Both the position numbers and the translations under genes were made by a program. DNA of 64,000 bases from Sphagnum magellanicum (taxonomy: Eukaryota > Streptophyta > Sphagnopsida > Sphagnales > Sphagnaceae), in NCBI GenBank assembly GCA_021904315.1, contig CM038910.1:2666001-2730000 (forward strand). The letters run 5' to 3'. Positions 20,954 to 33,300 of the stretch are shown piece after piece. The notes beneath the pieces are model-generated. The model was not told the origin of the DNA. It worked only from the letters and a program-made list of their open reading frames with translations, and did not search any database. Every line of letters starts with the position of its first letter. Positions within the stretch are counted from its first letter, which is position 1.

Positions 20954-23256
20954 CTAGTCCTTCTTGTGGTAGGAAGCTATTTCATCCATAGCCCCTTTAA
21001 TGTTGCTTGCATGCAAATCATGAAATCTAATAATAATGGAAAGTTTAGAACAAACATCAACTACCAACACAACTTTCCTTTCTATAGCAAAGGCAAAAGC
21101 ACGCTGAAAAACAATATTAACATGCTACTTGAAAAATTGAATGCAAAAAGATAAGTTTAAATGACCTCTCAATTGCCTATCATGGAAAAAACATGCACAC
21201 TATTTGATGAAACGATTCATATCATGCCCGAGTGTGCCATGCACCTCCATGGCCATCAGAATAAAATATTGCCCTTCATGAAGCCCTTTATATTTGTGAA
21301 ATTTAATAATGGTGTAAGTTTCATAACTACACTTGTTAATCAACTAATGACACTTTAAGCCACCATTTTTCGCGTCAAGTCAATAACCACCACATTGGCA
21401 ACAAAGACCTAGTCTTCTTGGGTCATGTAAAGATCGACTCATAATGAAACTCTTGACGTAAGGGTGTACCACCACTTTCTCCATATAACATGCCCACTTT
21501 TTCAAGGGAAAACATACATGACATTTCGAATGGCGTCATGTGTGGCTATCCGTTGACCTCCAAATGGGCAACGAACTAAATGTGTGCCAAATGCATCCAA
21601 CTCATGTCCACATTCACATGTGAGAAAACTAAATGTTGAAAGTTGAATCAAACTGAAACAAAAATGCAACGTTAAGGTGAAAGTAGAATGTGTGATGCAA
21701 AACAAATGGATAGATTGCTTAGCAACCAACCATAGCCCTACCCCCTTGCCTGAATAAGAACAAATGCGGGTTCTAGATGTTGAAAAAATGGAATCATCTT
21801 CCAAGATAGACCTAATAGATGTGTTGTGGTGGATGTACATCAAAGACGTTTGTAGACCTAGGGTGTCGATAATTATTAGATTCTCAAAAGAAGGGTGCAT
21901 ATTTTTAATTACAAGAGGAATGCCATCTTGTGCTACACGTAAGCATGATTAAAGTAGGTTGGGCCCCCTTCAACTTGATAAACATATTCCTCCAAAATGG
22001 GTCTATTGAAAATACGCAACTTAAAGTACAAATATGGAGCCATTAAAATCCAACTCATTAAAAAAACAAATGAGGCATAATCCTCCATAGCGAGAAGGCC
22101 CATACCACTAAAAAACATCAATAGTCGAGCCTAACACCTCGCTAAGGGGCCCTAAAAAAACTTGCACAATTTTAGACCCATAATGTCCCCACATATTTAC
22201 ATAATATTCTTGTTGAAACTCGCCAAAAGAGATAAGAAGGAAGAAAAACGAGATATTATTCATGTGAGATAAAAAGATCAATGAATTACACATGAGGACA
22301 AAACACCCAAAGCAATTTGGGTGACTCCTAAAAAAGGAAGATCATTGATATGCGCCACATCCTAAAATAAAATCTCATCCAAAAAATGCGTGCCAAAGTC
22401 TTGAAAACCCACTACCACACCCAAAATGCATAAGCCATTTGTGATTAAACTGCAGTCTTGAAAAATCTCTATACATGGAAAGAACCTTGATGGATTCCAA
22501 AGTTTGCACTTTGCCACTTTGACCGTAAGCCCAATTAGGGTTAATTGGGTCAAAAGGTGGTTAAAGGTGTGGGAAATTTCACTAATAGGCCCCACGATGT
22601 GATTATCATCCACTAGGGATGGAAAGATGTAGTTGGGGGCCCGAACGATGGTCTCTAGAAGAGTTCAATAATGGGCCAAAGCAAATAAAAGACCTCCTAA
22701 AGGGTCACCCTACTTTGTGCTTGAAAATGACTCAATAATGGTGACCCCTTCCAAATGTTGCCCATGTTAGTAGTAAAGAGAAAAATGAGCACCATAAAAC
22801 AACTTAGTAAAAGGGATAATGCTCACCAAAGGCCCCTAACATCACATAATTTTCTACAAACAACAGTTCAAAAAATGTTATTAAAAGTGTTTTTGATGTC
22901 AATCTACATTATGGTCCAATCAAGGTGTAGGTCGAAGAGGGCTTCGGTGCCAAAAAAGATGGCCTCATAACCTTTAAGGGTTGATACTCTAAACTAGTGG
23001 GGGAATAGGTGATTCTAAAATAACCCCTTAAGATGTAGGATAATGGAGTGACTAATAAGTTGAAAAACACCTCGTTTACAATAATAAGATGAAGACCATT
23101 AGTGTCTTTTGCCATCGCCAATAATCAACTAACCCCTAGCACTAAGGCCGTCGACCTAAAGATATCCCCATGAACAATAATAACAATAGCTTAGAATAAT
23201 ATCAAAAACCCTAAGGATGGGTCCTCTGGTATGAAACATCCCAAAAGATCCTCAAA
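20954..23256 (-). pseudogene. LINE (non-LTR retrotransposon) remnant, RT and C-terminal part
   Basis: Read on the minus strand from 23256 to a stop at 20954, shifting frames, this matches a non-LTR reverse transcriptase. It has an FGV-like thumb region near 23000, a GDPLGGLLFAL motif (about 22675-22708, just after an in-frame TAG), and the catalytic LVDDNHIVGP box (about 22588-22617). A Cys/His knuckle CxCx9Hx3C follows at about 21570-21622 in CECGHELDAFGTHLVRC. The tail after the knuckle (FVANVVVIDLT and onwards to EIASYH near 20957) is a conserved region that recalls restriction-like endonuclease tails of early-branching LINEs. Multiple stops and frameshifts make it a fossil. The gypsy insertion at 23257 cuts its 5' side; it resumes at 30206. 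Confidence 0.75.
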
Positions 23257-24227
23257 TGACGCACTCCCAACTCCTCAAAGGGCTCAAATGTGAGCCCAAG
23301 TGAAAAGCAGCGGAAAAGGAGGAGTCAGAGCACGCTCCCTAGCTCACAACCCTTCGAGGGGTAGAGGGGCGGGTTGGAGCTCTGGGATGGGACTAGGAAG
23401 AGTTGACAAGCTTTAGTCACTCACATGGGCCTGCACACAACCCACACAAAGTGGTTAGTGCAAAGTTGGAGCACCCTCGGTGCTAGGACGAGCCACGGGC
23501 AACACGGACACACAAGACTCACCACGGCCCGGACTTGGGGGAAGCCATCACCTTCCCCCTTATAGTATACTCTGCAGCTCTCCACGGAGGCTACATCCAA
23601 ATGGCTATTTTTCCCGGGACTCCCGAGTGGGAGTCCCGAAATCGTGCCAAATGAGACTTCTGGGACTTTGGAGCCCCATAACTTTGCGAGCAGACCTTGG
23701 ATCGCGTTACGGTCTGAAGCAAAGTTGTAGCTCTCGTCGAGAGCTTTCCAACGCCGTGTCACACTCCCGAATCGGACATCGGGAAGAGGTCTATTCCCCA
23801 CTCTTTGTGGTCGGGAGTCAAACTGGCAGTTCGACTCCCGGCCTTTCTTTTGACCATAACTTGTGTTTCAGATTTCAAATGAGCCAAGCGAGCCCATTTT
23901 AGACATCTACGCTCCAAGAGCTTTCCAATGATATAAAGGACGCCACAATCCATTGAGTTTTGACCCCTGCAATCGCTCTCTGAAGTTTCGGGAGTCCACC
24001 GAGACTCCATCTCCCAAAGTGGGAGTTGCCTTGGGAGTGTGAAGGTTCACTCCCTCACACTTTCTAACACTTTCTCACACTCTCGGGAGTATGTGATGTG
24101 ACTCCCGGGCTTCCTCTTGCCTTGACTCTCGGGCATCCTCTTAGCTTAACTCCCGGGCTTTCCTTTGGCTCGCACCCTTGCAATTCCTTTTTGCCTTGGT
24201 CGCGAGCCCAAAGCTAGGGTTGCGACC
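23257..24227 (-). repeat. Chromovirus LTR (3' LTR in element orientation)
   Basis: 971 bp, starting TGACGCACTCCC on the plus strand and ending TTGCGACC, where the other LTR ends TTGCAACA. Its first base in element orientation is G instead of the expected T. It contains many CTCCCGGG / GGGAGTCC inverted motifs. The 126- and 140-codon open frames inside are repeated in the other LTR and are not genes. Confidence 0.93.
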
Positions 24228-25017
24228 CCCTCCCCCACTAGAAGAAGAGGTCAATGTCCTCATTGACACTTAGAATTTATTTCAACAATTACAATTGCTT
24301 TCTTTTGGATCCTTGGCCATCAAATGCCGACTCCTTGCGGCCGGACCTTGCTTCAAGCTAACTTAGGCGTCCCCAAGCTTCCAACACTCTCTTGGCAAGT
24401 CCAAGGGTCTCTCAATAGAAACCCTCCATTGCTTCGTCAAAAAGACCTAAATTAGCCTAATTGACGAAGCGCTCATTTGGGAGGCCATTCTTTAAACCTT
24501 CCCCTCATGAGGAACTCAAGCCAAGCCTAATCTTGACTTAAGCTACTTGACATGACTCCTTTCCCAATCTTGCGCCTTGATCACAACAATCAAGCCTTTC
24601 CTAAAGGTATGCTTATCAAGGTACGAGAAGCAATGTTTAGGCTTTGCAAAGGCCTAAGTCCCAAGCTACACAATTATAGTACGTGAACGGGGTCATGACT
24701 TCCCGCGTTGGCCGCCACTACCAACCAACCCTTTGGGATGCAGTTTGGGCATGTGCACATCCCCGCAAGCTCACCTTGCTTGCCTCCTCTTTTGGGACCA
24801 AGATTTCTCTTAGCCCCCAAGTAGGAGTCCGATTTTGATTTGGGTTTACGCAAGAGAGTTCCATTTGTCCATGCCACTTGACAACCCGCCCCTTTTCTAA
24901 CATACCCTTATGTTTGTGATGCAATCTCTTGGAAGTCTTTAACCTTTATTTCACTTACAACTTGATTTGGTACATTTGTGTAACTTTCCGCCCCTTAAAA
25001 GAAAGGTGATGTCCTCA
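24228..25017 (-). other. Chromovirus 3' untranslated region and polypurine tract
   Basis: About 0.8 kb lies between the end of the chromodomain reading frame and the 3' LTR. It begins (element orientation, next to the LTR) with a G-rich polypurine tract GTGGGGGAGGG at 24228-24238. No gene is seen; short minus-strand frames at 24674-24924 look accidental. Confidence 0.6.
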
Positions 25018-28000
25018 TCACGCTCTATGTTTCCTTTGCCTTTTTGCCGGTCTATTGTGGAATTCTTCTATGGCTTCTTGGGCATGTTCCATGTCGGACT
25101 CATTCACCCAAGATGCCTCTATTGGATGGTATCCTTTCCACTTGACCAAGTACTCCCGCTCTCGCCCCCTTACTTGCCTTGACTTGAGCACGGCCTCCAC
25201 TTCAAATTCCGGTTCATTATGAACCAAGTCCGGAGGGGGCCTTGACTTGTGCTCTCGATCGGGCCTTGAGGCATCACGGACGACCGGCTTCAAAAGTGAA
25301 ACATGAAATACGAGATGAACCTTAAGATTTTCCGGTAGTTCTAACTTGTAAGTGTTAGAAAGTTTCTTTTCTAACACTTTGAATGGACCCGCATATGGGC
25401 CCAAGAACTTGTGACTCAAACCTTCGGGCAACCGAAAATTCTTGATGTTCAACCACACTTCATCCCCTTCTTCAAAACTCACCTCTCGTTGGGACTTGTC
25501 CTTGTACCAAAGTCTTTGTACCTTTTATGTGCCTTCTCAAGATTGGCCTTGGCCCTTTCCCACAAGCACCGCCTTTCTTCATCAAGTTGTGTGACCATGG
25601 GCACTTCTTCACTCACATCACTTGGGGGTTGTCCAACCCAAGTTGTGGGCACAATTGGTGACTTGCCCGTCACCATTTGAAATGGGGTGGCCCCTGTTGC
25701 CGAATGCTCCGAATTGTTGTAACAAAACTCGGCCAACTCCAAATGGTCCACCCAATCTTGTTGATCCGCCGCCACATAATTCCTTAGGAATTGTTGGATC
25801 ACCAAGTTCACCCTCTCGGTTTGTCCATCCGTTTGGGGTCGAAAGAAAGTGTTCATCTTGAGCTCCGTCCCCATACGCTTCCACAAGGTTCTCCAAAACT
25901 TGCTTGTGAACTTGGGGTCCCTATCCGACACAATGTCCCTTGGGAGGCCATGATGCTTGAACACGTGGGTGAAGAACAACCTTCCCGTCTCTTGGGCCGT
26001 AGCACTTTCTTTGGTGGGAATGAATTGTGCCATCTTGCTAAATCGATCCACCACCACCATTATCACATCAAACCCCCTTGACGAGGGTAAGCTCACCATG
26101 AAATCCATGGACACATTTTCCCACGACCCTTCCGGAATGGGTAATGGTCGCAACAACCCGGCTTGCTTTTTATTGACTACCCGGTTTTGTTAGCAAGTCA
26201 AGCAAGTCTTCACGTATTTTTCCGCATCCTCTTTCAAGTTGGGCCAATAGTAGGACTTCTTCAAGAATGTGGTGGTGCGCTTTGCACCACCATGGCCCGC
26301 AAGGGGCCCATCGTGACATTCCTTCAAAAGCACATCCCTTAACCTCCCTTTTGGAACATAGAGCCTTCTTTGCTTGTACCACAATAATCCATTTTGCAAA
26401 TGAAAGTGGGACTTGGCTCCATTTTGGATGCTTTGCCTTGCCTCCTTGGCAAAAGCATCCCGGCGACTTGCTAGTCTAACTTCCCTTTAAAGCTCTTGCA
26501 CTAGGACTCCTCCCTTGGCAAAGTCGGAAGCATCGGAATGGATCTCAAAGTCCTTGTCAAAATCCGGCAACTTCAACACGGGCGCCTTCACCAAAATGCC
26601 TTTCAAGGTCTCAAAGGCCTCATTGCATGCCTCCTCCCATTCGTAAATCCCGGATGACTTCTTCAAAAGGTTTGTCAAAGGTGTGGCTATCTTTGCAAAG
26701 TTCTTGATGAACTTGCGATAATAAGAAGCCAATCCTAAAAAGGACCTTAAGGCGGGAACCGACCTAGGCGGTTCCCAATCCAAAATTGCCTTCACCTTGT
26801 GGTCATCCATTTTCAAACCTTCTTGGGTGATCCTATGCCCAAGGAAGTCCACCTCCGAGACTCCGAACTCGCACTTTTCGAACTTGGCATACAACTTGTT
26901 TTCTCTCAACCTTTGGAACACTTTTCGAAGGTGCTCCACATGCTCCTCCATGGAGTTGCTATAAACCAAAATGTCGTCTATGTAGACGACTACAAAGTCG
27001 TCAAGCCACTCTCGGAAAATGTCATTCATGAGGGTGCAAAATGTGGCGGGTGCATTGGTGAGCCCAAATGGCATCACCAAAAATTCATATGAACCATACC
27101 TTGTGCGGTAAGCGGTCTTTTTTTCGTCCCCTTGTGCAATTCGAATTTGGTAATACCCGGAACATAGGTCAATCCTACTAAACACTTTGGCTCCCGAAAG
27201 TCGATCAAACAAGTCATCAATTCGAAGCAATGGATACCGGTTCTTCACGATCACCTTGTTGAGGGCTCTATAGTCCACACACATCCTTAAAGTCCCATCC
27301 TTCTTGTGAACAAAAAGGACGGGGGCCCCATATGGTGACTTGCTAGGCTTGATGTATCCCTTTGCGAGGAGTTCTTCGAGTTGAACCTTAAGCTCTCTTA
27401 ACTCCTCATGGTTCATTCGGTATGGGGCCTTGGTGGGAGGTGCCACTCCCGGCATCACCTCGATTGCATGGTCAACTTGTCTTCTCGGGGGCAACTCATT
27501 GGGCAACTCTTCGGGCATCACATCCGGAAATTCTTTTAACACTTGCTTGATGCACTTGTGGAGGCTCACCACTTTGGTGGCCTCCCTAGGTTCAAACTCA
27601 TCTAGCACCCGCATGACACACAACATGCCATACCCTCCTACGCATTCTTTTTCCAAGTTTTTTGCCAACATCAAGTGGATGGTGGTCCCACCCACACTAG
27701 GCACTTCATGTGCCTTCACCCGCACAATCCCATTCTTGGATGGGATCCTAACTAGCCTATTGTGCCCTTCTATGAGCACATTGTTTTCGGTGATGAACTC
27801 CATTCCCAAAATGCAATCCATTCCACCCAAGGTGGAAACCAACAAATCCACCTTGCCTCTCCAATTCCCCAATTGGAGGGGCACATCTTTTGCTTGGAAC
27901 TTGGTGGGATGGGGAATCCCATCCGCAAAGTGCACCTCGATGGGTGCTTCGAGTTCCTCCAAGGGGAACCCCATTCTTTCCGCACTTTCTTGGGTTATGA

Positions 28001-28204
28001 AGTTGTGGGAAACCCCTGTGTCCAAAAGACATAACACTTCCCGCTTAGAAAGCTTCCCCTTTAAGAAAATAAGGTGGTTACATTCACCTTGTGCTAGGTT
28101 GGAGGTGAGGGCAATTACCTTAGAAGCCCCATTCCCCAATTTGAGTTTGGGGCAATCCTTGGAATAATGGCCCACTTCATTACAATTGAAACATGCTCCC
28201 CTAG
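25018..28204 (-). pseudogene. Chromovirus pol: protease, RT, integrase, chromodomain (broken)
   Basis: Read from 28204 down. A CCHC knuckle ([11 protein letters not shown]) near 28150-28190 is followed by an aspartic protease ([11 protein letters not shown]), then RT with [12 protein letters not shown] and the catalytic [10 protein letters not shown]. The RNase H start (HSDASDFA) is cut off at 26487. About 90 bp later the integrase begins, with its His/Cys zinc region ending in CLTC and then a TAA where Gln (CAA) would fit. The DDE core is present (DFMVSL, SDRDPKF, DGQTERVN) to 25479. A frameshift leads to the C-terminal part (25018-25482), which ends in a chromodomain (YLVKWKGY and SWVNESDM). 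The missing stretch is most of RNase H, roughly 100 residues. Copies like this could move only with help from a complete relative. Confidence 0.88.
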
Positions 28205-29185
28205 TTTCCCATTAGCATCTCCCTTGGGTTGGCTCCCTTTGAAAGGAGCCCCCTTCTTCACAAAATTTCCCTTGGGTTTAAAACCCGAGCCTTGGAATTG
28301 TTTGGGCTTTTCCCCCTTTGAGGTGTCTTGGCCTCGGTTCCATTCCCCTTCATGGCGTGCCTTCTTATGAGGGAACTTGTTATCCCTCTTGAATCCAGAC
28401 TTCTCACCTTGTCCCACATCCGAGAAGCCTTCCACTTTCATGATGGCCTCGGTTAGTGAGGCGGGCCAATTCTCTTCAAGTTTGCACTTGGCCCAAGTTG
28501 GAAACCCCATCACAAAGTGGCACACCCGGTCTAACTCATGCATATGCCTAATTTCAAGCATGAGTTTGGAGTAAGCCCTCACATATTGACGCAAGTTGTC
28601 ATTGCTTGCATTCACCAAGTCACGGAGTTTGCACCTTGAAATGTAGTCGAAATTCTTGGGAATGAATTCCAACTCAATACGTTCCTTGAAGAATTCCCAT
28701 GTGTAACCATGGGTCTTCCCTTCTTCTTGCCTCACGGTCCTCCACCATGTGGAAGCATAGCCCTTCAAATAAGATTGGGCAAGTTCCACAGCCGAGTGCC
28801 GACCAACCTTGGCGGCATGGAGGTAATCTTCCATTTCCGCAAGCCAAGCATCCACAACCTTTCGGTCCCGGGCCCCTTCAAAGTTCCCGGGCCTAGCGAG
28901 CTTGAACCCCACACCTTTGGATGATCCTCCCTTGAGGGCTGCAACCAATTCATTGTAGTTGGGCCTATTCATTTTGAGTAGGACCTCTAATTGTTCCGGG
29001 GTGAAGAACACCGCATTTGGTTGCTCCTCTTCACTTTCATGGTCCTCATGGCTATCATGGTCTTGCTCACCTTCGGAATCCTTTTGTTCTTCCTCCCCCA
29101 TGGTTTGGGGTGGAACATCCGGGTCTTGGGTGGGTTCTTCCACCATGGTCTCTTGGACTACCTTGCGGGACTTCTTTGGTGCCAT
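28205..29185 (-). pseudogene. Chromovirus gag (capsid) region
   Basis: The ATG at 29185 opens a gag protein with an acidic Glu/Asp-rich N-terminus. It is followed by a retrotransposon gag core (YLKGYASTWWRTV, FFKERIELEFIP, LRQYVRAYSKLMLEIRHM) and a basic Lys/Gly-rich linker. A one-base frame change near 28205, in a GGG run, separates it from the zinc knuckle that continues in the pol frame. In most plant gypsy elements gag and pol share one frame, so this is probably a mutation. Programmed frameshifting cannot be excluded without intact relatives. Confidence 0.85.
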
Positions 29186-29216
29186 TGGAACTCCCCAATA
29201 AGTGGATCGAGCTCAA

Positions 29217-29232
29217 CCTGGCTCTGATACCA
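29217..29232 (-). other. Primer-binding site (initiator Met-tRNA)
   Basis: On the minus strand this reads TGGTATCAGAGCCAGG, two bases after the end of the 5' LTR. It is the classic plant LTR-retrotransposon priming site for tRNA-iMet. Confidence 0.9.
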
Positions 29233-29234
29233 AA

Positions 29235-30205
29235 TGACGCACTCCCAACTCCTCAAAGGGCTCAAATGTGAGCCCAAGTGGAAAGCAGCGAAAAAGGAGG
29301 AGTCAGAGCACGCTCCCTAGCTCACAACCCTTTGAGGGGTAGAGGGGCGGGTTGGAGCTCTGGGATGGGACTAGGAAGAGTTGACAAACTTTAGTCACTC
29401 ACACGGGCTTGCACACAACCCACACAAAGTGGTTAGTGCAAAGTTGGAGCACCCTCGGTGCTAGGACGAGCCACGGGCAACACGGACACACAAGACTCAC
29501 CACGGCCCGGACTTGGGGGAAGCCATCACCTTCCCCCTTATAGTATACTCTGCAGCTCTCCACGGAGGCTACATCCAAATGGCTATTTTTCCCGGGACTC
29601 CCGAGTGGGAGTCCCGAAATCGTGCCAAATGAGACTTCCGGGACTTTGGAGCCCCATAACTTTGCGAGCAGACCTTGGATCGCGTTACGGTCTGAAGCAA
29701 AGTTGTAGCTCTCGTCGAGAGCTTTCCAACGCCGTGTCACACTCCCGAATCGGACATCGGGAAGAGGTCTATTCCCCACTCTTTGTGGTCGGGAGTCAAA
29801 CTGGCAGTTCGACTCCCGGCCTTTCTTTTGACCATAACTTGTGTTTCAGATTTCAAATGAGCCAAGCGAGCCCATTTTAGACATCTACGCTCCAAGAGCT
29901 TTCCAATGATATAAAGGACGCCACAATCCATTGAGGTTTGACCCCTGCAATTGCTCTCTGAAGTTTCGGGAGTCCACCGGGACTCCATCTCCCAAAGTGG
30001 GAGTTGCCTTGGGAGTGTGAAGGTTCACTCCCTCACACTTTCTAACACTTTCTCACACTCTCGGGAGTATGTGATGTGACTCCCGGGCTTCCTCTTGCCT
30101 TGACTCCCGGGCATCCTCTTAGCTTAACTCCCGGGCTTTCCTTTGGCTCGCACCCTTGCAATTCCTTTTTGCCTTGGTCGCGAGCCCAAAGCTAGGGTTG
30201 CAACA
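29235..30205 (-). repeat. Chromovirus LTR (5' LTR in element orientation)
   Basis: 971 bp, the same length as its partner at 23257-24227, with about 13 mismatches. In element orientation it begins TGTTGCAACCC and ends GCGTCA. It carries the promoter for the element. A third, older relative is the solo LTR at 52621-53581. Confidence 0.93.
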
Positions 30206-30310
30206 CTCATATACCATCCCAAAAACCCCACTTGAAGACAAATGGGGAGCATGGGTTAAAGCTTGGGCAAACAAAGTACTATCAAAGACAAAAGTGTGTT
30301 CAAGCTAATA
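30206..30310 (-). pseudogene. LINE remnant, 5' piece beyond the gypsy insertion
   Basis: The minus strand reads LFAQALTHAPHLSSSGVFGM and then a codon for Glu exactly at the gypsy junction. On the other side, at 23256, the frame resumes with EDLLGCFIPEDP. The two pieces join into one continuous LINE reading frame just before the RT. Above about 30310 the match fades, consistent with 5' truncation or decay. Confidence 0.6.
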
Positions 30311-33300
30311 ATCAAAAAGGTTATGGAACTTATATGAAAAAAGATTAAGTTTTTGCAATTTCTACATGTTGGGTGAAAAACAAAAAGGCATTAATGATTT
30401 TAGGTGAATGAATGTAATGCATTTATTGGATCAAATGCAATTGAAATAAGCTTTGTGATGGAAGACTAAGTTTTTGATATTTGCATATTGAAACCCTATC
30501 ATGCACCAAGGGGCCTTGATGAAGGTACACAATATAATTATATACAAGTATTGAACACAAATGCATTCCAAGGAGCCAACAAGATTATTTTATAAAAGGA
30601 TTGTGAATGTTTTTAAAATTCTTTTCATTTTTCATATGAAAAAAATTTTGAATAAATTTTTTTGCACCTTATTATTAAAAATACATATAGTTTTCTTATA
30701 TATCGCATGTTTTGTGTTAATCATTGTTGAATAAATATGAATTTTTCAAAGTGACTAGATTTTGTGTTTCATCTTGAAAAATAATCATACTTTTGAATCA
30801 TATCAAAACATGTTAACTATTTAAAAAATTTCTTTATTGTATCATAAATTACAACTTTGTTTTATATGTCATGTACATTACACCTCATTTTGTGGTAAAG
30901 AACTCTTGAAATTTTGAAACCTTTCAATTTAAAAAAATTTCAAATTCATTAACTTTTAAATTGTGATTTTTTTTAAAAATGTAAGTAGTAGATTACTATC
31001 ATCCAAATTTTTTTACAATCCAATTTTTTATATTAAAATAATTATTTACTACAATTAAAACAAAAAAATATTTTTAAATTTTTTTAATTTGAACTCCTCA
31101 ACATTCAAATTAGTCATTTAACACAACTTGGAATGAATAACATAATTTTTAAATACTAAAAAAACATACACAAAAACATTTATAGTTTTCACCATTATTT
31201 GACATGGTTTTAAACTCCTTTGAATGTAGTTTTTCCCTATTATAATACATTTTATGCTTAAGGTTATTGTGTTAATATTGCATATAGGAACAATGAAATT
31301 TATCCAAATGATCAAGGTATTGTTCATTTTGTTGTGACATAATCAATGTTTTCCTCTTATACATAAAAATATTATTCATTTGATTTTATGGTATTGTAAA
31401 TCACTCATTATGGATGGTTTTCTGTGGGTTGGGGCATGCAAAGTATGTGCAACATGACATAGTAAGGTGATCAAGGCTCACAAAGTGGGTTTAGAAAAAT
31501 TTGATCTGGAAAGTTACCAAAATGAACTGTAAATTTGTATAAAAATGTATATATTTTTTCAAATGACCACACTAAAAAATGGTGGTGAGATGCATAAAAA
31601 TATTATTTGTGGCATTATTGATTCAAGAATTTAAGATTAGAAATGAAATGAAAATTTTATGATTGTAGGTGTATGAAAAAAGGGTGTAATGACCAAAGCT
31701 TTCAAAAAAAAATCAAGTTCATGATAATATTGCTTATGATATCCAAGAGTTAATTAGATTTAAGATGAAATCAAAATATGTGATAGTGCATGTATAAGAA
31801 AAAGCATGGCATGGGACCAAACTTTCAAGAAAAACAAGATATGTTATACACAATGGTCCTACCATTAATTTAATATCAACAATTGAAATTGTATAATAAA
31901 TTGTTCATAACTAAGGGGAAAATAAAAAATAAATCTATTTTAATGTACATCATCATGTTGTTGTAAAAGAAAAATTGCCATGATTTTTTTTTTTCATTTT
32001 TTAATATCACATTAATCATGAAGAACCCAAAAAAAATCTCACACTAAATGATGACATGTTTTAGGAATCTATCTAAACATTTTTAAAATTGTTCTAAACC
32101 AAAACCAATAAGGAAATGTCATAATATGATTTTAAAATTTTTCAAATCCAATGATTTTTTTCTCTAAAAAAATAAATCAAACATTCCCTTTTCATATTTA
32201 TTTTTTACTTTTCTGCAAATTTTCTAACGAAAACAAAACACTTGTCATGACATGTGTAATTTGAATGTTTTCAATCACGTCATCACATTTTGAAAGAAAT
32301 ATATAGATTTTGTGTATGATGAATGCCATAATCATGTTTGAAGAAAATAGTTTGATATCTAGTTTTATGAGTTATGGATTGGTGACAAAGTCACTTAAAG
32401 TTGGGTGCACATTTGAGGAGGGTGCAAAGAAAATAAGATGTCAAAAGATGAATGTGAATCTTTTTAGAAGCACATTCAAATGAATTCACCTAGTTTTTAA
32501 GGGGGTCAAAACCCTTGAAACTACTATACTCTATAATGATTTTGAATACAATATCCTTGCCTTACAAGGCATGGCCAACAAATGTTGCTATAAGTCAATG
32601 ATGGAAAAGAACCTTAATAACTCAACAAGCAAATTGTATCACCACATGTAGCTATTGTTATCTTTTGATATAATAAACAAATAGGTAATAATCCAAAACA
32701 ACCAATACCAAGTACTTGCTAGTAATGGCAATAAAAGAACTTGGTTCAATGTGTTAGATGAGATTCTAAAAAATTTGAACTTATTATTGTTGTTGAAAAG
32801 AATGTTGTCCCTTGAAAATTAGGTTTACAAGATCTATATAGAAATATTTCTTCTTTCTTGACTAATGTTTGAACTTTTAAGTATCACAATATGTTACTAA
32901 CATAATAAAAAAAGATTGTTAGATTTGTTAAACCACATGAAACACTTTACAAAGCACACCATGGGGTTGTAACATCAAGGGCATCCTCATATGACAACAA
33001 ACAAGTTATTGCAAAATTATACTATTTGTCATGGTACTAGTGTCAATAAATTCTAACATTAATTGCCACTATGTAGATGCTTATGTGGTGGGTAACAACT
33101 TTGTCTTTTGAGGATTTGTTGACTTCTTTTCTTTTCTTTTTCTTCCTGATTGTCTACTAGTAATTCAAGTGGTGGTACTTTCTTTTATCATATTTTGTAA
33201 ATTGTTATAGCTTCAATGGTTGTAAGCATTCATTAAGATATGTATGTTTTTTGGTGTTTAGATTTGTGGTGATGGGGATATGAAGCAAGATGTAGAAGTA

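Larger units (their letters stand above)
23257..30205 (-). mobile_element. Ty3/gypsy chromovirus, full-length copy with two LTRs
   Basis: Two direct 971-bp LTRs (23257-24227 and 29235-30205) flank a minus-strand gag-pol. In element orientation, the 5' LTR is the right one. It starts TG and ends CA, then two bases later comes a primer-binding site TGGTATCAGAGCCAGG (29217-29232), complementary to initiator Met-tRNA. A purine tract next to the 3' LTR (24228-24238, read on the minus strand) is the polypurine tract. The LTRs differ at about 13 positions by eye, implying a fairly recent insertion. The element sits inside a LINE: its flanks in element orientation are ATGAG and TTTGAG, an imperfect 5-bp duplication. 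A C-terminal chromodomain makes it a chromovirus. The coding region is broken and RNase H is mostly missing. Confidence 0.93.

Noticed and set aside
23421..23902. Overlapping 126- and 140-codon ORFs, repeated at 29399-29880
   Set aside because: They lie inside the two LTRs and are duplicated only because the LTRs are. There is no known protein.
27430..28167. 245-codon plus-strand ORF
   Set aside because: Antisense to the chromovirus protease and RT region; Ser/Thr-rich shadow without homology.
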